Assembly (NCBI GenBank): GCA_963839925.1
Contig: CAWIWV010000002.1
Coordinates: forward strand, 992,001 to 1,056,000
DNA length: 64,000 nt
Source: Bog-756 sp963839925
GTDB taxonomy: Bacteria > Actinomycetota > Acidimicrobiia > Acidimicrobiales > RAAP-2
Direction: 5' to 3'
Made by a program: the position numbers and the translations under genes. Every line of letters begins with the position of its first letter. The stretch's first letter is position 1. Under the pieces are notes generated by a model. The model was not told the DNA's origin. It saw only the letters and a list, made by a program, of their open reading frames with translations, and ran no database searches. Shown one piece after another: positions 1 to 7,377 of the stretch.

Positions 1-225
1 TTTCCGACCGCCGTCGTGGCGGAGGCCTCGCGGAGAACCCGGGCCGTCCTCGTCTACGAGAACAACCAGGGACAGATGATCGATGACGTGCGACTCGCCG
101 TGCTCGGTGAAGCGCCGGTCCACTTCATCGGCGGCCTCAGTCTGGACAGCTCCGGTTTCGGCATCGCTCCGGACTTGGACGTCGAGGTGCTTGCCGAGCG
201 GATTCGGAAGGCCGGGTCGCGGTGA
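1..225 (+). CDS. 2-oxoacid:ferredoxin oxidoreductase, alpha subunit (C-terminal end)
   Basis: This is the 3' end of a gene that begins before the window; 74 codons are visible and the reading frame is open from base 1. The end of the protein (VYENNQGQMIDDVR, then a conserved GG and a run to KAGSR) resembles the C-terminus of alpha subunits of 2-oxoacid:ferredoxin oxidoreductases (KorA/VorB type). These oxidatively decarboxylate a 2-oxoacid to an acyl-CoA and pass electrons to ferredoxin. The stop codon overlaps the GTG start of the beta-subunit gene (GTGA), which supports the call and implies translational coupling. The substrate cannot be told from the fragment; the neighbouring hydroxyacid dehydrogenase fits a 2-oxoacid. 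Confidence 0.7.
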   Translation, partial: FPTAVVAEASRRTRAVLVYENNQGQMIDDVRLAVLGEAPVHFIGGLSLDSSGFGIAPDLDVEVLAERIRKAGSR

Positions 226-1006
226 GCACCTTCGTCCCGACCGATGGCCCGACGGCTCCTGCCCGACTGGTCGACGACTTCACCCCGGACCTCATCGACG
301 TGGGTGCCCACCACCTCTGTCCGGGGTGTGGCGAACCCATCGCCATGCGCAGTGCTCTCGAGGCGATTGCCGAGGCCGGGCTCACCCGCCGGACGGTCGC
401 CGTCTTCGGCATCGGTTGCTACACGGCGTTCTCCAACAACCTCGATGTCGAGGTCCTCCAGGCGCTGCACGGTCGCGCGCCGTCGGTGGCAACCGGGGTG
501 AAGCGAGCCCGACCGGACACCGTGGTGGTGACCGTCCAGGGTGACGGCGATCTGGTCAACGAAGGTCTGCAGGAGGCGCTGCACACCGCGGCCCGCGGGG
601 AGAACGTGACCTGCATCATGCTCAACAACGGGGTGTTCGGTGAGACCGGCGGCCATATGACCGCGACCACGGTGCTCGGCCAGCGGACCAAGACGAGTCT
701 CGACGGCCGGGACCCCGCCTTGCACGGCCGGCCGATCCTGGTGAGCTCGTTGCTGGCACAGCTCGACGGTGCTGCGTTCGTGGCGCGGGGGCGGTGCACA
801 CTGCGGGCAACGTGGCCCGGACCAAGAAGTTGCTGGCGCGGGCACTCGCGACCCAAGTGGCCGGCGCGGGATTCTCGTTCGTCGAGATCCTGACCATGTG
901 CCCGACCGGCTGGTTCATCGAGACCGAGCAGGCCCCCGACTACCTGCAGGGCAGCTTGGCAGCCGTACACGAGCCGGGCGTCCTGAAGGACGTGCTGGGC
1001 GGATGA
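222..1006 (+). CDS. 2-oxoacid:ferredoxin oxidoreductase, beta subunit (frameshifted)
   Basis: Thiamine-diphosphate-binding beta subunit, partner of the preceding alpha subunit. Visible motifs are CPGCGEP (Cys33, Cys36), GIGCY near residue 64, the ThDP motif GDGD (107-110) and LNNGVFGETGG near residue 133. The first frame runs correctly to about base 785 and then turns to nonsense. The expected C-terminus (HTAGNVARTKK, then CPTGWFIETEQA) continues in another frame to a stop at 1006. Restoring one G in the G run at 787-791 joins the two halves into one full-length protein of about 261 residues. The break therefore looks like a one-base deletion, either a sequencing error or a recent mutation. 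Start GTG overlaps the alpha-subunit stop. Confidence 0.82.
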
Positions 1007-1016
1007 GCATGGACAG

Positions 1017-1942
1017 ATGAGCGGCGGCGTCGCGGTCAACGGAGGTCGTTTCGGGCCGGGAATGGCGCAGGGGATCGCTGCGGTCCTCCCCGAAGAGAAG
1101 GTGGCTCCCGCAGGCACCGCCGAGTCGGAGGGGGCCGACGTGTTCGCAACCCTGGCCGACGACGCGGCCACCTTGCTGCCGATGCTCACCGAGGACATCC
1201 GATGGATCCACGTGCTGGGCGCAGGGGTCGACGGGTTCCCGCTCGAGGTGGTCGGTGATCGGATGCTGACCTGCTCGCGGGAGCCTCGGCGCCGGCCATC
1301 GCCGAGTTCGTGCTGGCGTCGATGCTGGCATTCGAGAAGCACCTGCCCGATGTCTGGCTCGATGCTCCGCCTGAGCAATGGAACGTGGCAGGACTGGGCG
1401 GTCTGGAAGTTCGCACCCTCGGCGTGGTCGGACTCGGTGCCATCGGCTCGGCCGTTGCTACCCGCGCGCTGGCCTTCGACATGAAGGTGGTCGGGGTCCG
1501 CCGCCGCGAGCGGCCACCGATCGACGGAGTGGAGCTCCTGGCCGACCTCCCATCGTTGCTGGCGACCTCCGACCACGTCGTGATTGCGGCTCCCGCCACC
1601 GCCGCGACCGCCCGTCTCATCGACGAGGCCGCTCTCGCCGCGGTCAAGCCTGGCGTTCACATCGTCAACGTGGCCCGCGGTTCCCTCATCGACCAGGACG
1701 CGCTGATCCGGGCCCTCGACGACGGGCGGGTGGCACGTGCCTCGCTGGACGTGGTCGACCCCGAGCCGCTCCCCGACGGCCATCCGCTGTACAGCCACCC
1801 AAAGGTTCGGCTCACCCCGCACATCTCGTGGTCGGCACCGGCGAGTGTGCGCCGCACCTTCTCGCTGTTCGTGGAGAACGTCGCACGGTTCCGGGCCGGC
1901 GAGCCACTGGTCGGCCACGTCGATCGAGAGGAGGGTTACTGA
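1017..1942 (+). CDS. NAD-dependent D-2-hydroxyacid dehydrogenase (frameshifted)
   Basis: D-isomer-specific 2-hydroxyacid dehydrogenase, interconverting a 2-hydroxyacid and a 2-oxoacid with NAD(P)H. The Rossmann motif VGLGAIGSAV and the catalytic triad Arg (NVARGSLID), Glu (DVVDPEPLP) and His (LTPHISW) are all present. The N-terminal catalytic half is in one frame up to about base 1275 and the rest in another. Adding one G to the short G run at 1278-1280 restores a continuous reading through SRGASAPAIAEFVLASM, giving roughly 308 residues, normal for the family. This is the second one-base G-run loss within 500 bases. The stop overlaps the next start (TGATG), so the gene belongs to the same operon. 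It may supply or consume the 2-oxoacid used by the upstream oxidoreductase (inference). Confidence 0.8.
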
Positions 1943-2793
1943 TGGGCCCCGACGACCTGGTGCTCTGCTCGGGAACCGTGGCCCGCGGGACGAGCTTCGG
2001 CGAGCGACTCGCCGCAGCCTCGGCAGCGGGATTCGCCTCGGTCTCGCTGTGGGGGCGCGACTACGAGGCAGCCCGGGCGGAGGGTCTCAGTGACGCCGAC
2101 CTCCGGACCATGCTCGACGATCACGGGCTGATCGTTGGCGAGCTCGATCCGGCGTGGTGGTGGCTGCCCGGCGCGACCGACATTCACATCACCCCTGAAT
2201 TCGATGACCAGAACGTCTTCGGGTTCGGGGAGGCCGACTTGTTCGCGATCGCCGATGCCGTCGGGGCGCGGTCGATGAACGCGGTGGACGTCTTCGGTGG
2301 GGCGTGGGATCTCGACGCCGCGGCCGAGGCTTTCGCAGGTCTGTGCGACCGGGCCGCCGACCACGGCCTTCTGGTCCACGTCGAGTGGCTGCCGTGGTCG
2401 AAGATCCCCGATCTCGCCACCGCCCTCCGGATCGTGGAGCTGGCGGACAGGCCGAACGGGGGACTCAACGTCGACGCCTGGCACCTGGTGCGAGCCGGAG
2501 TCAGTGTCGAGGACCTGGCAGCGGTGCCCGGTCGGCTCATCCTCGGGATCCAGCTCGACGACGGGCCGCTCGAACCGGAAGCCAACCTGATCGAGGCCAC
2601 CCTCCACGATCGAGCGTTGCCAGGTGACGGCGAGTTCGACCTCGCTGCGATTCTCGACGCGCTGCGAGCCACCGGGACTACCGCCCCGCTCGGAGTGGAG
2701 GTCTTCTCCGACGCGCTGCACGCGCTGCCCGCCGATCAGGCAGCCGGCCTGGCAGCCGACCGCACACGTGAGCTGCTCGGAGCGAGCCGATGA
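1942..2793 (+). CDS. sugar phosphate isomerase/epimerase-like TIM-barrel protein
   Basis: A 283-residue protein of the AP-endonuclease-2-like TIM-barrel family (xylose isomerase-like, IolE/IolI relatives), usually metal-dependent isomerases, epimerases or dehydratases of sugar or cyclitol derivatives. Supporting stretches are GELDPAWWW near residue 71, HVEWLPWS near 148, GGLNVDAWHL near 175 and GVEVFSDAL near the C-terminus. These resemble the metal-binding strands of the barrel, where Glu and Asp or His ligate a divalent metal. Start ATG overlaps the previous stop (TGATG), and the end overlaps the next start by four bases, so it is translationally coupled on both sides. With the Gfo/Idh/MocA enzyme next door, a polyol or keto-sugar-like substrate is possible; the exact reaction is unknown. 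Confidence 0.75.
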   Translation: MGPDDLVLCSGTVARGTSFGERLAAASAAGFASVSLWGRDYEAARAEGLSDADLRTMLDDHGLIVGELDPAWWWLPGATDIHITPEFDDQNVFGFGEADLFAIADAVGARSMNAVDVFGGAWDLDAAAEAFAGLCDRAADHGLLVHVEWLPWSKIPDLATALRIVELADRPNGGLNVDAWHLVRAGVSVEDLAAVPGRLILGIQLDDGPLEPEANLIEATLHDRALPGDGEFDLAAILDALRATGTTAPLGVEVFSDALHALPADQAAGLAADRTRELLGASR

Positions 2794-3890
2794 CCCGTGT
2801 TGCGGTCTTCGGCACCGGCTTCGGATGCATCACTCACGCACGTGCACTGCGGGCCGCGGGGTTCGAGGTGGCCGCACTGGTCGGACGCGACCCGGAGAAG
2901 ACAGCCACACGGGCCGAGATGTTCGAGATCCCGCTCGCTCTCACCTCGGTGGAAGAGACGTTGGCGCTCCCCGACCTCCAAGCGGTCAGTGTGGCGACAC
3001 CTCCTCACACGCACGCGCCGATCACCTTGGCCGCAATCGCCGCCGGCAAGCACGTGCTCTGCGAGAAGCCCTTTGCACGAGATACCGCCGAAGGCCGGAC
3101 CATGCTGGCTGCCGCCGAGTCGGCTGGCATCGTCCATCTCCTCGGATGTGAGTTCCGCTGGGACGCGGGCCAGGCGACACTGGCTCGGGCCGTCGCAGCC
3201 GGCGAGGTGGGGGAGCCACGGTTGGCCACCGTGCAGATGCACGTTCCGTTGCTCGCGGACCCATCGGCCGAAGTCCCCGCATGGTGGGCGGACCAGGAAC
3301 AGAGCGGGGGTTGGTTCGCGGCCCACGGATCCCAGATCATCGACCAGGTCAGGTGCACCCTCGGCGAGTTCGAGGGGGTCAGCGCCTCGTTGCCCCATGT
3401 GGCGGACCGTGGGATGTCGGCCGACGACGGATTCGTGGTGCACTTCCGGATGCGGAACGGGGCGGTCGGAACTCTGCAGTCCACCTCCGGCGACTGGGGG
3501 CCACCCATTGTCGAGACCCGAGTGGTCGGTTCGAAAGGCACCGCCTGGATCGAAGGGGTCGGTTCCGTCGTCAAGGTGGCCGACCGCAGTGGGACCAGGA
3601 CGATGCCGGTGGGAGACGATCTGCCTTCCGCAAAGGGACCGCCGCTGCCGGAAGGTCTCATCCACACCCGCTACGAACAGATGACCTCCCATGGGATGGA
3701 CTTCGGCCCATTCACCCGGCTGGCCCAGTTCTTCCGGTGCCGGATCGAAGGGGAACCTGATCCGCCCGGCCCGAAACCAGGCACCTTCGCAGACGGGGTG
3801 GCCGACATCGCGGTCGTGGATGCGGTCAGAGAGTCGGCTGCAGCGGGTGGCAAGTGGGTGGACATCCCAGTGGGAACGGGGATCCTCTGA
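2790..3890 (+). CDS. Gfo/Idh/MocA family NAD(P)-dependent oxidoreductase
   Basis: 366 residues, the usual length. The N-terminus VAVFGTGFG is the dinucleotide-binding motif, and GKHVLCEKPFARD near residue 88 carries the family signature EKP whose Lys contacts nicotinamide and substrate. AHGSQIIDQVR near residue 178 is the region with the catalytic Asp or His. Members oxidise or reduce sugars, inositols and related cyclic alcohols. It starts with ATGA overlap to the isomerase gene and its stop overlaps the following start. Together with the TIM-barrel protein this forms a pair often seen in sugar or cyclitol catabolism, but here it is combined with ring-cleavage-type and SRPBCC proteins, so the substrate may instead be a non-sugar ring compound (inference). 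Confidence 0.85.
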   Translation: MTRVAVFGTGFGCITHARALRAAGFEVAALVGRDPEKTATRAEMFEIPLALTSVEETLALPDLQAVSVATPPHTHAPITLAAIAAGKHVLCEKPFARDTAEGRTMLAAAESAGIVHLLGCEFRWDAGQATLARAVAAGEVGEPRLATVQMHVPLLADPSAEVPAWWADQEQSGGWFAAHGSQIIDQVRCTLGEFEGVSASLPHVADRGMSADDGFVVHFRMRNGAVGTLQSTSGDWGPPIVETRVVGSKGTAWIEGVGSVVKVADRSGTRTMPVGDDLPSAKGPPLPEGLIHTRYEQMTSHGMDFGPFTRLAQFFRCRIEGEPDPPGPKPGTFADGVADIAVVDAVRESAAAGGKWVDIPVGTGIL

Positions 3891-4345
3891 TGTGGAGTCA
3901 CGAGGCAAACGTCACCATCGCAGCACCTCCCTCCGAGGTGTGGAAGGTCCTCGTCGACCTCGATCGCTACCCGCAGTGGAACCGCTACGCGACCTCTGCT
4001 GTCGGCGACCTGCGCGTGGGGGGCGAAGTCGTGATCAACGTGCCCCGTCAGAAGGAGAAACGCGGACCGGTCAACAACCGGGTGACCGAGTTGGTGGTCG
4101 ACCACCGGCTCTGCTGGCGGTCACTCAGCTGGTACCAGTTCCTGGTCTACGGGATCCGATGCCGGCACCTCGAGGTGCAGCCCGATGGCACCACCGTGTT
4201 CCGCGAGGTGGAGACGATGCACGGCATCCTTTCGGGGGTCATCCGGCGGGCGATGGCGCCACAACTTCTTCGCGGGCTGCAAGCCGAGTGTGACTCCCTG
4301 CGGGACGAGGTCGAGCGGCTGCGTTCGGAGGGTCGTGCCTCGTGA
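3890..4345 (+). CDS. SRPBCC family protein (START-like lipid or cofactor-binding fold)
   Basis: A 151-residue protein with the typical SRPBCC opening: a beta strand (ANVTIAAPPSEVWKVLVDL) then YPQWNRYATS, and a C-terminal long helix (LRGLQAECDSLRDEVERL). This fold encloses a hydrophobic cavity and occurs in polyketide cyclases, START domains and many uncharacterised proteins. The start chosen is the ATG at 3890, which overlaps the previous stop; an upstream in-frame ATG at 3854 lies inside the oxidoreductase gene. In the operon it may bind or shape an intermediate. No catalytic residues can be assigned. Confidence 0.75.
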   Translation: MWSHEANVTIAAPPSEVWKVLVDLDRYPQWNRYATSAVGDLRVGGEVVINVPRQKEKRGPVNNRVTELVVDHRLCWRSLSWYQFLVYGIRCRHLEVQPDGTTVFREVETMHGILSGVIRRAMAPQLLRGLQAECDSLRDEVERLRSEGRAS

Positions 4346-4358
4346 TGGCTGCGTTCTA

Positions 4359-4856
4359 GTGGGCCGGATCGAACCGCCTGACCCCCTGCCGGATTCCGTC
4401 GCGATGACCGCACCGAAGGGGGAACAGGCGCCGGTGACCATCGCCGCATTGGGCCACTGCGAACCGCTGGTGGCCCCGTTCGTCGGCTGGGCGGCCGCAC
4501 TTGCATTGCTCGGGGCTCTCTCGAAACGTCATCACGAGCTACTGGCGTTGCGGACCGCGGACAACTGCCGCTCGGAGTTCGAATGGATCGAGCATTCCAA
4601 CTTCGCACGCCAAGCAGGACTCACCGAGGACGAGATCGACCGGGTGGCGTCCGACTCTCACGAAGGGTGGAATCGGAACGAGGCGCTGTTGCTCATCGCT
4701 GCGGATGAACTGCACGAGCGCAGCTCGATCACCGCCTCCACCTGGGCCGAGTGGTCCGAGTACTTCACGATGCCCGAGCTGGTCGAGGCGATCTATGTGG
4801 TCGGGCAGTACACGATGCTGTCGATGGTCGCGAACGTTGCGACGGCGTCAGACTGA
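4359..4856 (+). CDS. carboxymuconolactone decarboxylase-like (AhpD-fold) protein
   Basis: About 165 residues of the CMD family. The core HELLALRTADNCRSEFEW near residue 53, followed by GLTEDEIDRV, matches 4-carboxymuconolactone decarboxylase-like proteins common in aromatic and steroid gene clusters. The CxxC of AhpD peroxidases is absent: only one Cys lies in the active-site helix, so disulfide reductase activity is unlikely. The GTG at 4359 is the first plausible start after the upstream stop; an ATG at 4345 in another frame hits a stop after four codons. It is the last gene of the operon and ends 22 bases before the convergent TetR gene. Confidence 0.72.
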   Translation: MGRIEPPDPLPDSVAMTAPKGEQAPVTIAALGHCEPLVAPFVGWAAALALLGALSKRHHELLALRTADNCRSEFEWIEHSNFARQAGLTEDEIDRVASDSHEGWNRNEALLLIAADELHERSSITASTWAEWSEYFTMPELVEAIYVVGQYTMLSMVANVATASD

Positions 4857-4878
4857 CTTCTGAGTCCGCGAATCGCCC

Positions 4879-5526
4879 TCAGGCTTCCGGAGCCGTGAGA
4901 AGGCCGCGAGCGACGAACGCCATGACCGTGTCCAGAAACTCGTCGTTCGCGACATCGGGGTCGAGCGCCAACATCATTCCCACCCCCCGTATGAGGGCGA
5001 TCACGATCCGAGCCGCCTGGGTGGGTGACTCGATCGGCTTGAAACCCTGACGCTCGCGCTCGGTTTCGATGATCAGCGCAACGTCCTCGAGGTTCTTTCG
5101 GTCGAGCTCTGCCAGCTTGGCCCTGGCGGTCGGGTTTCTCATCGCGTAGAGGTGGAACTCCTCGTAGAGCAGCCCCCAATTGTTGGTCGAACCGAGTCCT
5201 TGGCGCCGGAGGAGGTCGACGAAGTCGGAGAGCCGTGACTCCGACGGGGCCTCCGTTCCTTCGAGACCTTCGACGGTATTCCGGAGGGCCTGCATCTCCT
5301 CGCTGTACACCCAGGCCAGGAGCGCCAAGAACAGGTCTTCTTTGTTGCGGAAGTTCGAGTACACGGCTCCCTTGCTGAAGCCGGCAACCGACGCAACTTC
5401 GTCGAGGGTCGTGCCATGGAAGCCCCGCTCGGCGAAGACCTGGGCGGCAGCCTGCAGCAGGTGCTCGCGGGTCAGGTTCCGACGCCGCTCTGGGGTCAAG
5501 GGTTCCAGTGCAGGGGCCCTTGCCAT
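4879..5526 (-). CDS. TetR family transcriptional regulator
   Basis: 215 residues. The N-terminal helix-turn-helix (LLQAAAQVFAERGFHGTTLDEVASVAGFSKGAVYSNFRNKEDLF, residues about 24-67) is a textbook TetR DNA-binding domain; the rest is a helical ligand-binding domain of unknown specificity. It is divergent from the ABC exporter starting at 5556, and the 30-base gap contains overlapping CATAC/GTATG inverted repeats. The likely role is repression of the exporter and of itself until a ligand binds. Confidence 0.92.
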   Translation of the reverse strand: MARAPALEPLTPERRRNLTREHLLQAAAQVFAERGFHGTTLDEVASVAGFSKGAVYSNFRNKEDLFLALLAWVYSEEMQALRNTVEGLEGTEAPSESRLSDFVDLLRRQGLGSTNNWGLLYEEFHLYAMRNPTARAKLAELDRKNLEDVALIIETERERQGFKPIESPTQAARIVIALIRGVGMMLALDPDVANDEFLDTVMAFVARGLLTAPEA

Positions 5527-5533
5527 GCGCAGC

Positions 5534-5558
5534 AGTATATTACATACTAAGCGGTATG
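5534..5558. promoter_or_regulatory. putative TetR operator with overlapping inverted repeats
   Basis: Two overlapping inverted repeats lie between the divergent TetR and ABC genes: AGTAT-N5-ATACT (5534-5548) and CATAC-N6-GTATG (5543-5558). A further GTATG half-site follows at about 5573. A TATATT hexamer at 5537-5542 could be a -10 element for the exporter. The position between the two starts fits TetR autoregulation; binding is inferred. Confidence 0.55.
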
Positions 5559-6566
5559 CAGGCTACTAGCCAGTATGTCGAGGACGCCCGAGAAGAGATG
5601 GGAGCCCAGGGAGATCGTGTGCTCGCCATCCGATCAGTAGGCCTGGAGCGACAGTTCGAGGCGACGATGGCGCTCGGGGGGTTGGACCTCGCTGTCGAGC
5701 GGGGCGAGGTCTACGGATTCTTGGGACCCAATGGCGCCGGCAAGTCCACCCTTGTCCGCATCCTGTGCACCCTGCTTCGTCCGACCGCGGGCAGTGCATG
5801 TGTGGCTGGTCACGATGTCGTCGACGAGCCACAGGCGGTACGGCGCAAGATCGGGGTCGCACTCCAGGCCGCTGCGCTCGACGATCGTCAGACCGGGCGC
5901 GAACTTCTGGAGCTCCAAGCCCGACTCTTCGGGCTTCGGCGAGCGGAGATCCGGGCCCGGCTGGAAGAGGTCTTGCGGCTCGTCAACATCGGCGATGCGG
6001 TGAACCGCCGCATCGGGACCTACTCGGGAGGCATGAAGCGCCGGATCGACCTTGCCGCCGCGCTCATCCACAACCCGGAAGTGTTGTTCCTGGATGAGCC
6101 CACCACCGGTCTCGATCCGGCGTCGAGATCTGAGGTGTGGGAGGAGGTCCGCCGCTTGAGCGAACAGCTCGGACTCACCGTCTTCCTCTCCACGCAGTAC
6201 CTCGAAGAAGCAGATGCCCTCGCCGATCGAATCGGCATCATCCGCGCAGGTCGATTGGTTGCCGAAGGCACCCCCGCAGTCCTGAAGCGGCTCGTGGGCG
6301 AGGATCTGATCATCATCGAAACAGAGGGTGTTGATCGGTCCGTTCTTGACGTGGCACGGAGTGTTCACCACGTCACCGGGGTCAGCGTCGAAGGATCGAC
6401 ACTCACGGTCAAGACAACGGACCGAAGCGGGACGTTGCTCCCTCTGTCGGCCGCCTTGGTCGAGACGAATCTCCGAGTGCGGAGCGTCAGTTTTCGGACG
6501 CCCACCCTCGACGATGTGTTCCGACAGTTTGCCGGGACCGCCGACGACCGCACCGTGGTGTCGTGA
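5556..6566 (+). CDS. ABC transporter ATP-binding protein (drug/DrrA-like)
   Basis: About 336 residues. Walker A GPNGAGKST (about 57-65), ABC signature YSGGMKRR near residue 155, Walker B LFLDEPTTGLD near 180 and the H-loop region LSTQYLEEAD follow in the expected order. A C-terminal extension of about 90 residues ends in TLDDVFRQFAG, typical of the DrrA/NodI class of ABC-2 exporter ATPases. The start is uncertain: ATG 5556 lies at the edge of the operator with no clear ribosome site (it could be leaderless), and ATG 5598 (MGAQGD) is the alternative, still upstream of the domain. It forms an operon with the permease that follows and is divergent from the TetR gene, a common arrangement for efflux. 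Confidence 0.9.
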   Translation: MQATSQYVEDAREEMGAQGDRVLAIRSVGLERQFEATMALGGLDLAVERGEVYGFLGPNGAGKSTLVRILCTLLRPTAGSACVAGHDVVDEPQAVRRKIGVALQAAALDDRQTGRELLELQARLFGLRRAEIRARLEEVLRLVNIGDAVNRRIGTYSGGMKRRIDLAAALIHNPEVLFLDEPTTGLDPASRSEVWEEVRRLSEQLGLTVFLSTQYLEEADALADRIGIIRAGRLVAEGTPAVLKRLVGEDLIIIETEGVDRSVLDVARSVHHVTGVSVEGSTLTVKTTDRSGTLLPLSAALVETNLRVRSVSFRTPTLDDVFRQFAGTADDRTVVS

Positions 6567-6567
6567 C

Positions 6568-7359
6568 GTGCTTGCACCTCACCTCTCGATCAGACGGGCT
6601 GGGTTTATCCATGATGTCGCCTGCATTGCCGGGCGTGCTCTCCGCCAGCTCCCGCGTGAGCCCGTACCTGTGGTCCTTGCCCTGTTCGTCCCGATTTTCT
6701 TCTACACGACCAACATCGGCATGTTCGGCAACCTCGTTCGACATGCCACCGGCTTCGACTACAAAGCTTTTTTGATACCGATGGCCATCGCCTTCGCTGT
6801 CACCGGCATGTCGAGGGCGCCGACCCTGGTGACCGATCTGACTGGCGGCTATTTCGATCGCCTGTGCATGACTCCTGTGAGGCGAAGCGCTCTCTTGCTC
6901 GGAATGATGGTGGCGGACATCCTGATCATCACCCTGCTCTGCCTGCCGGTGCTCGGGATGGGCTTCGGTTTCGGCGTCCGATTCGCCACGGGGGCGCCAG
7001 GCATCCTCGTGTTCATCGCGTTCTCGGCCTTGTGGGGATGGGCTTTCACCGGCATTCCCTACGCGATTGCCTTGAAGACGGCCAGTCCCGCGGCGATCAG
7101 TGCCTCCTATGGCCTCTTCTTTCCCCTTTTCTTCCTCAGCGACGCGGTGGTACCCAAACAGGCATTGGCGGGTTGGTACCAAGGCATCGCAACGTACAAC
7201 CCAGTGACGTACCTGGTTGAGGCCCTTCGCTCGTTGATCCTCGTGGGATGGCAGCCGTGGGTCCTGATCAAGGGTGCGATCGCACTCGGGGCCTTGGGCG
7301 CTGCGAGCCTGTCGCTGGCGCTCATTGCGTTGCGAGGGCGAGTCAACCAGTCGAGGTGA
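6568..7359 (+). CDS. ABC-2 type transporter permease
   Basis: About 263 residues with roughly six hydrophobic segments: VPVVLALFVPIFFYTTNI, FLIPMAIAFAVTGM, LLGMMVADILIITLLCLPVL, ILVFIAFSALWGWAF, ISASYGLFFPLFFLS and a C-terminal one after LILVGWQPWVL. A loop with the ABC-2 pattern YNPVTYLVEALRSLI precedes the last helix. The GTG at 6568, one base after the ATPase stop codon, is the first good start; longer readings would run inside the ATPase gene. It pairs with the preceding ATPase to form an exporter of unknown substrate. It ends 18 bases before the convergent phospholipase-like gene. Confidence 0.88.
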   Translation: MLAPHLSIRRAGFIHDVACIAGRALRQLPREPVPVVLALFVPIFFYTTNIGMFGNLVRHATGFDYKAFLIPMAIAFAVTGMSRAPTLVTDLTGGYFDRLCMTPVRRSALLLGMMVADILIITLLCLPVLGMGFGFGVRFATGAPGILVFIAFSALWGWAFTGIPYAIALKTASPAAISASYGLFFPLFFLSDAVVPKQALAGWYQGIATYNPVTYLVEALRSLILVGWQPWVLIKGAIALGALGAASLSLALIALRGRVNQSR

Positions 7360-7377
7360 TCGCAGCCGTCAACAGGC

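Noticed and set aside
780..795. Programmed ribosomal frameshift in the beta-subunit gene
   Set aside because: There is no slippery heptamer with a downstream structure, and similar single-base breaks in unrelated genes of the window point to errors instead.
419..1918. 499-codon minus-strand frame opposite the first operon genes
   Set aside because: Composition is typical of an antisense GC-rich shadow, and it covers two genes with clear catalytic motifs on the plus strand.
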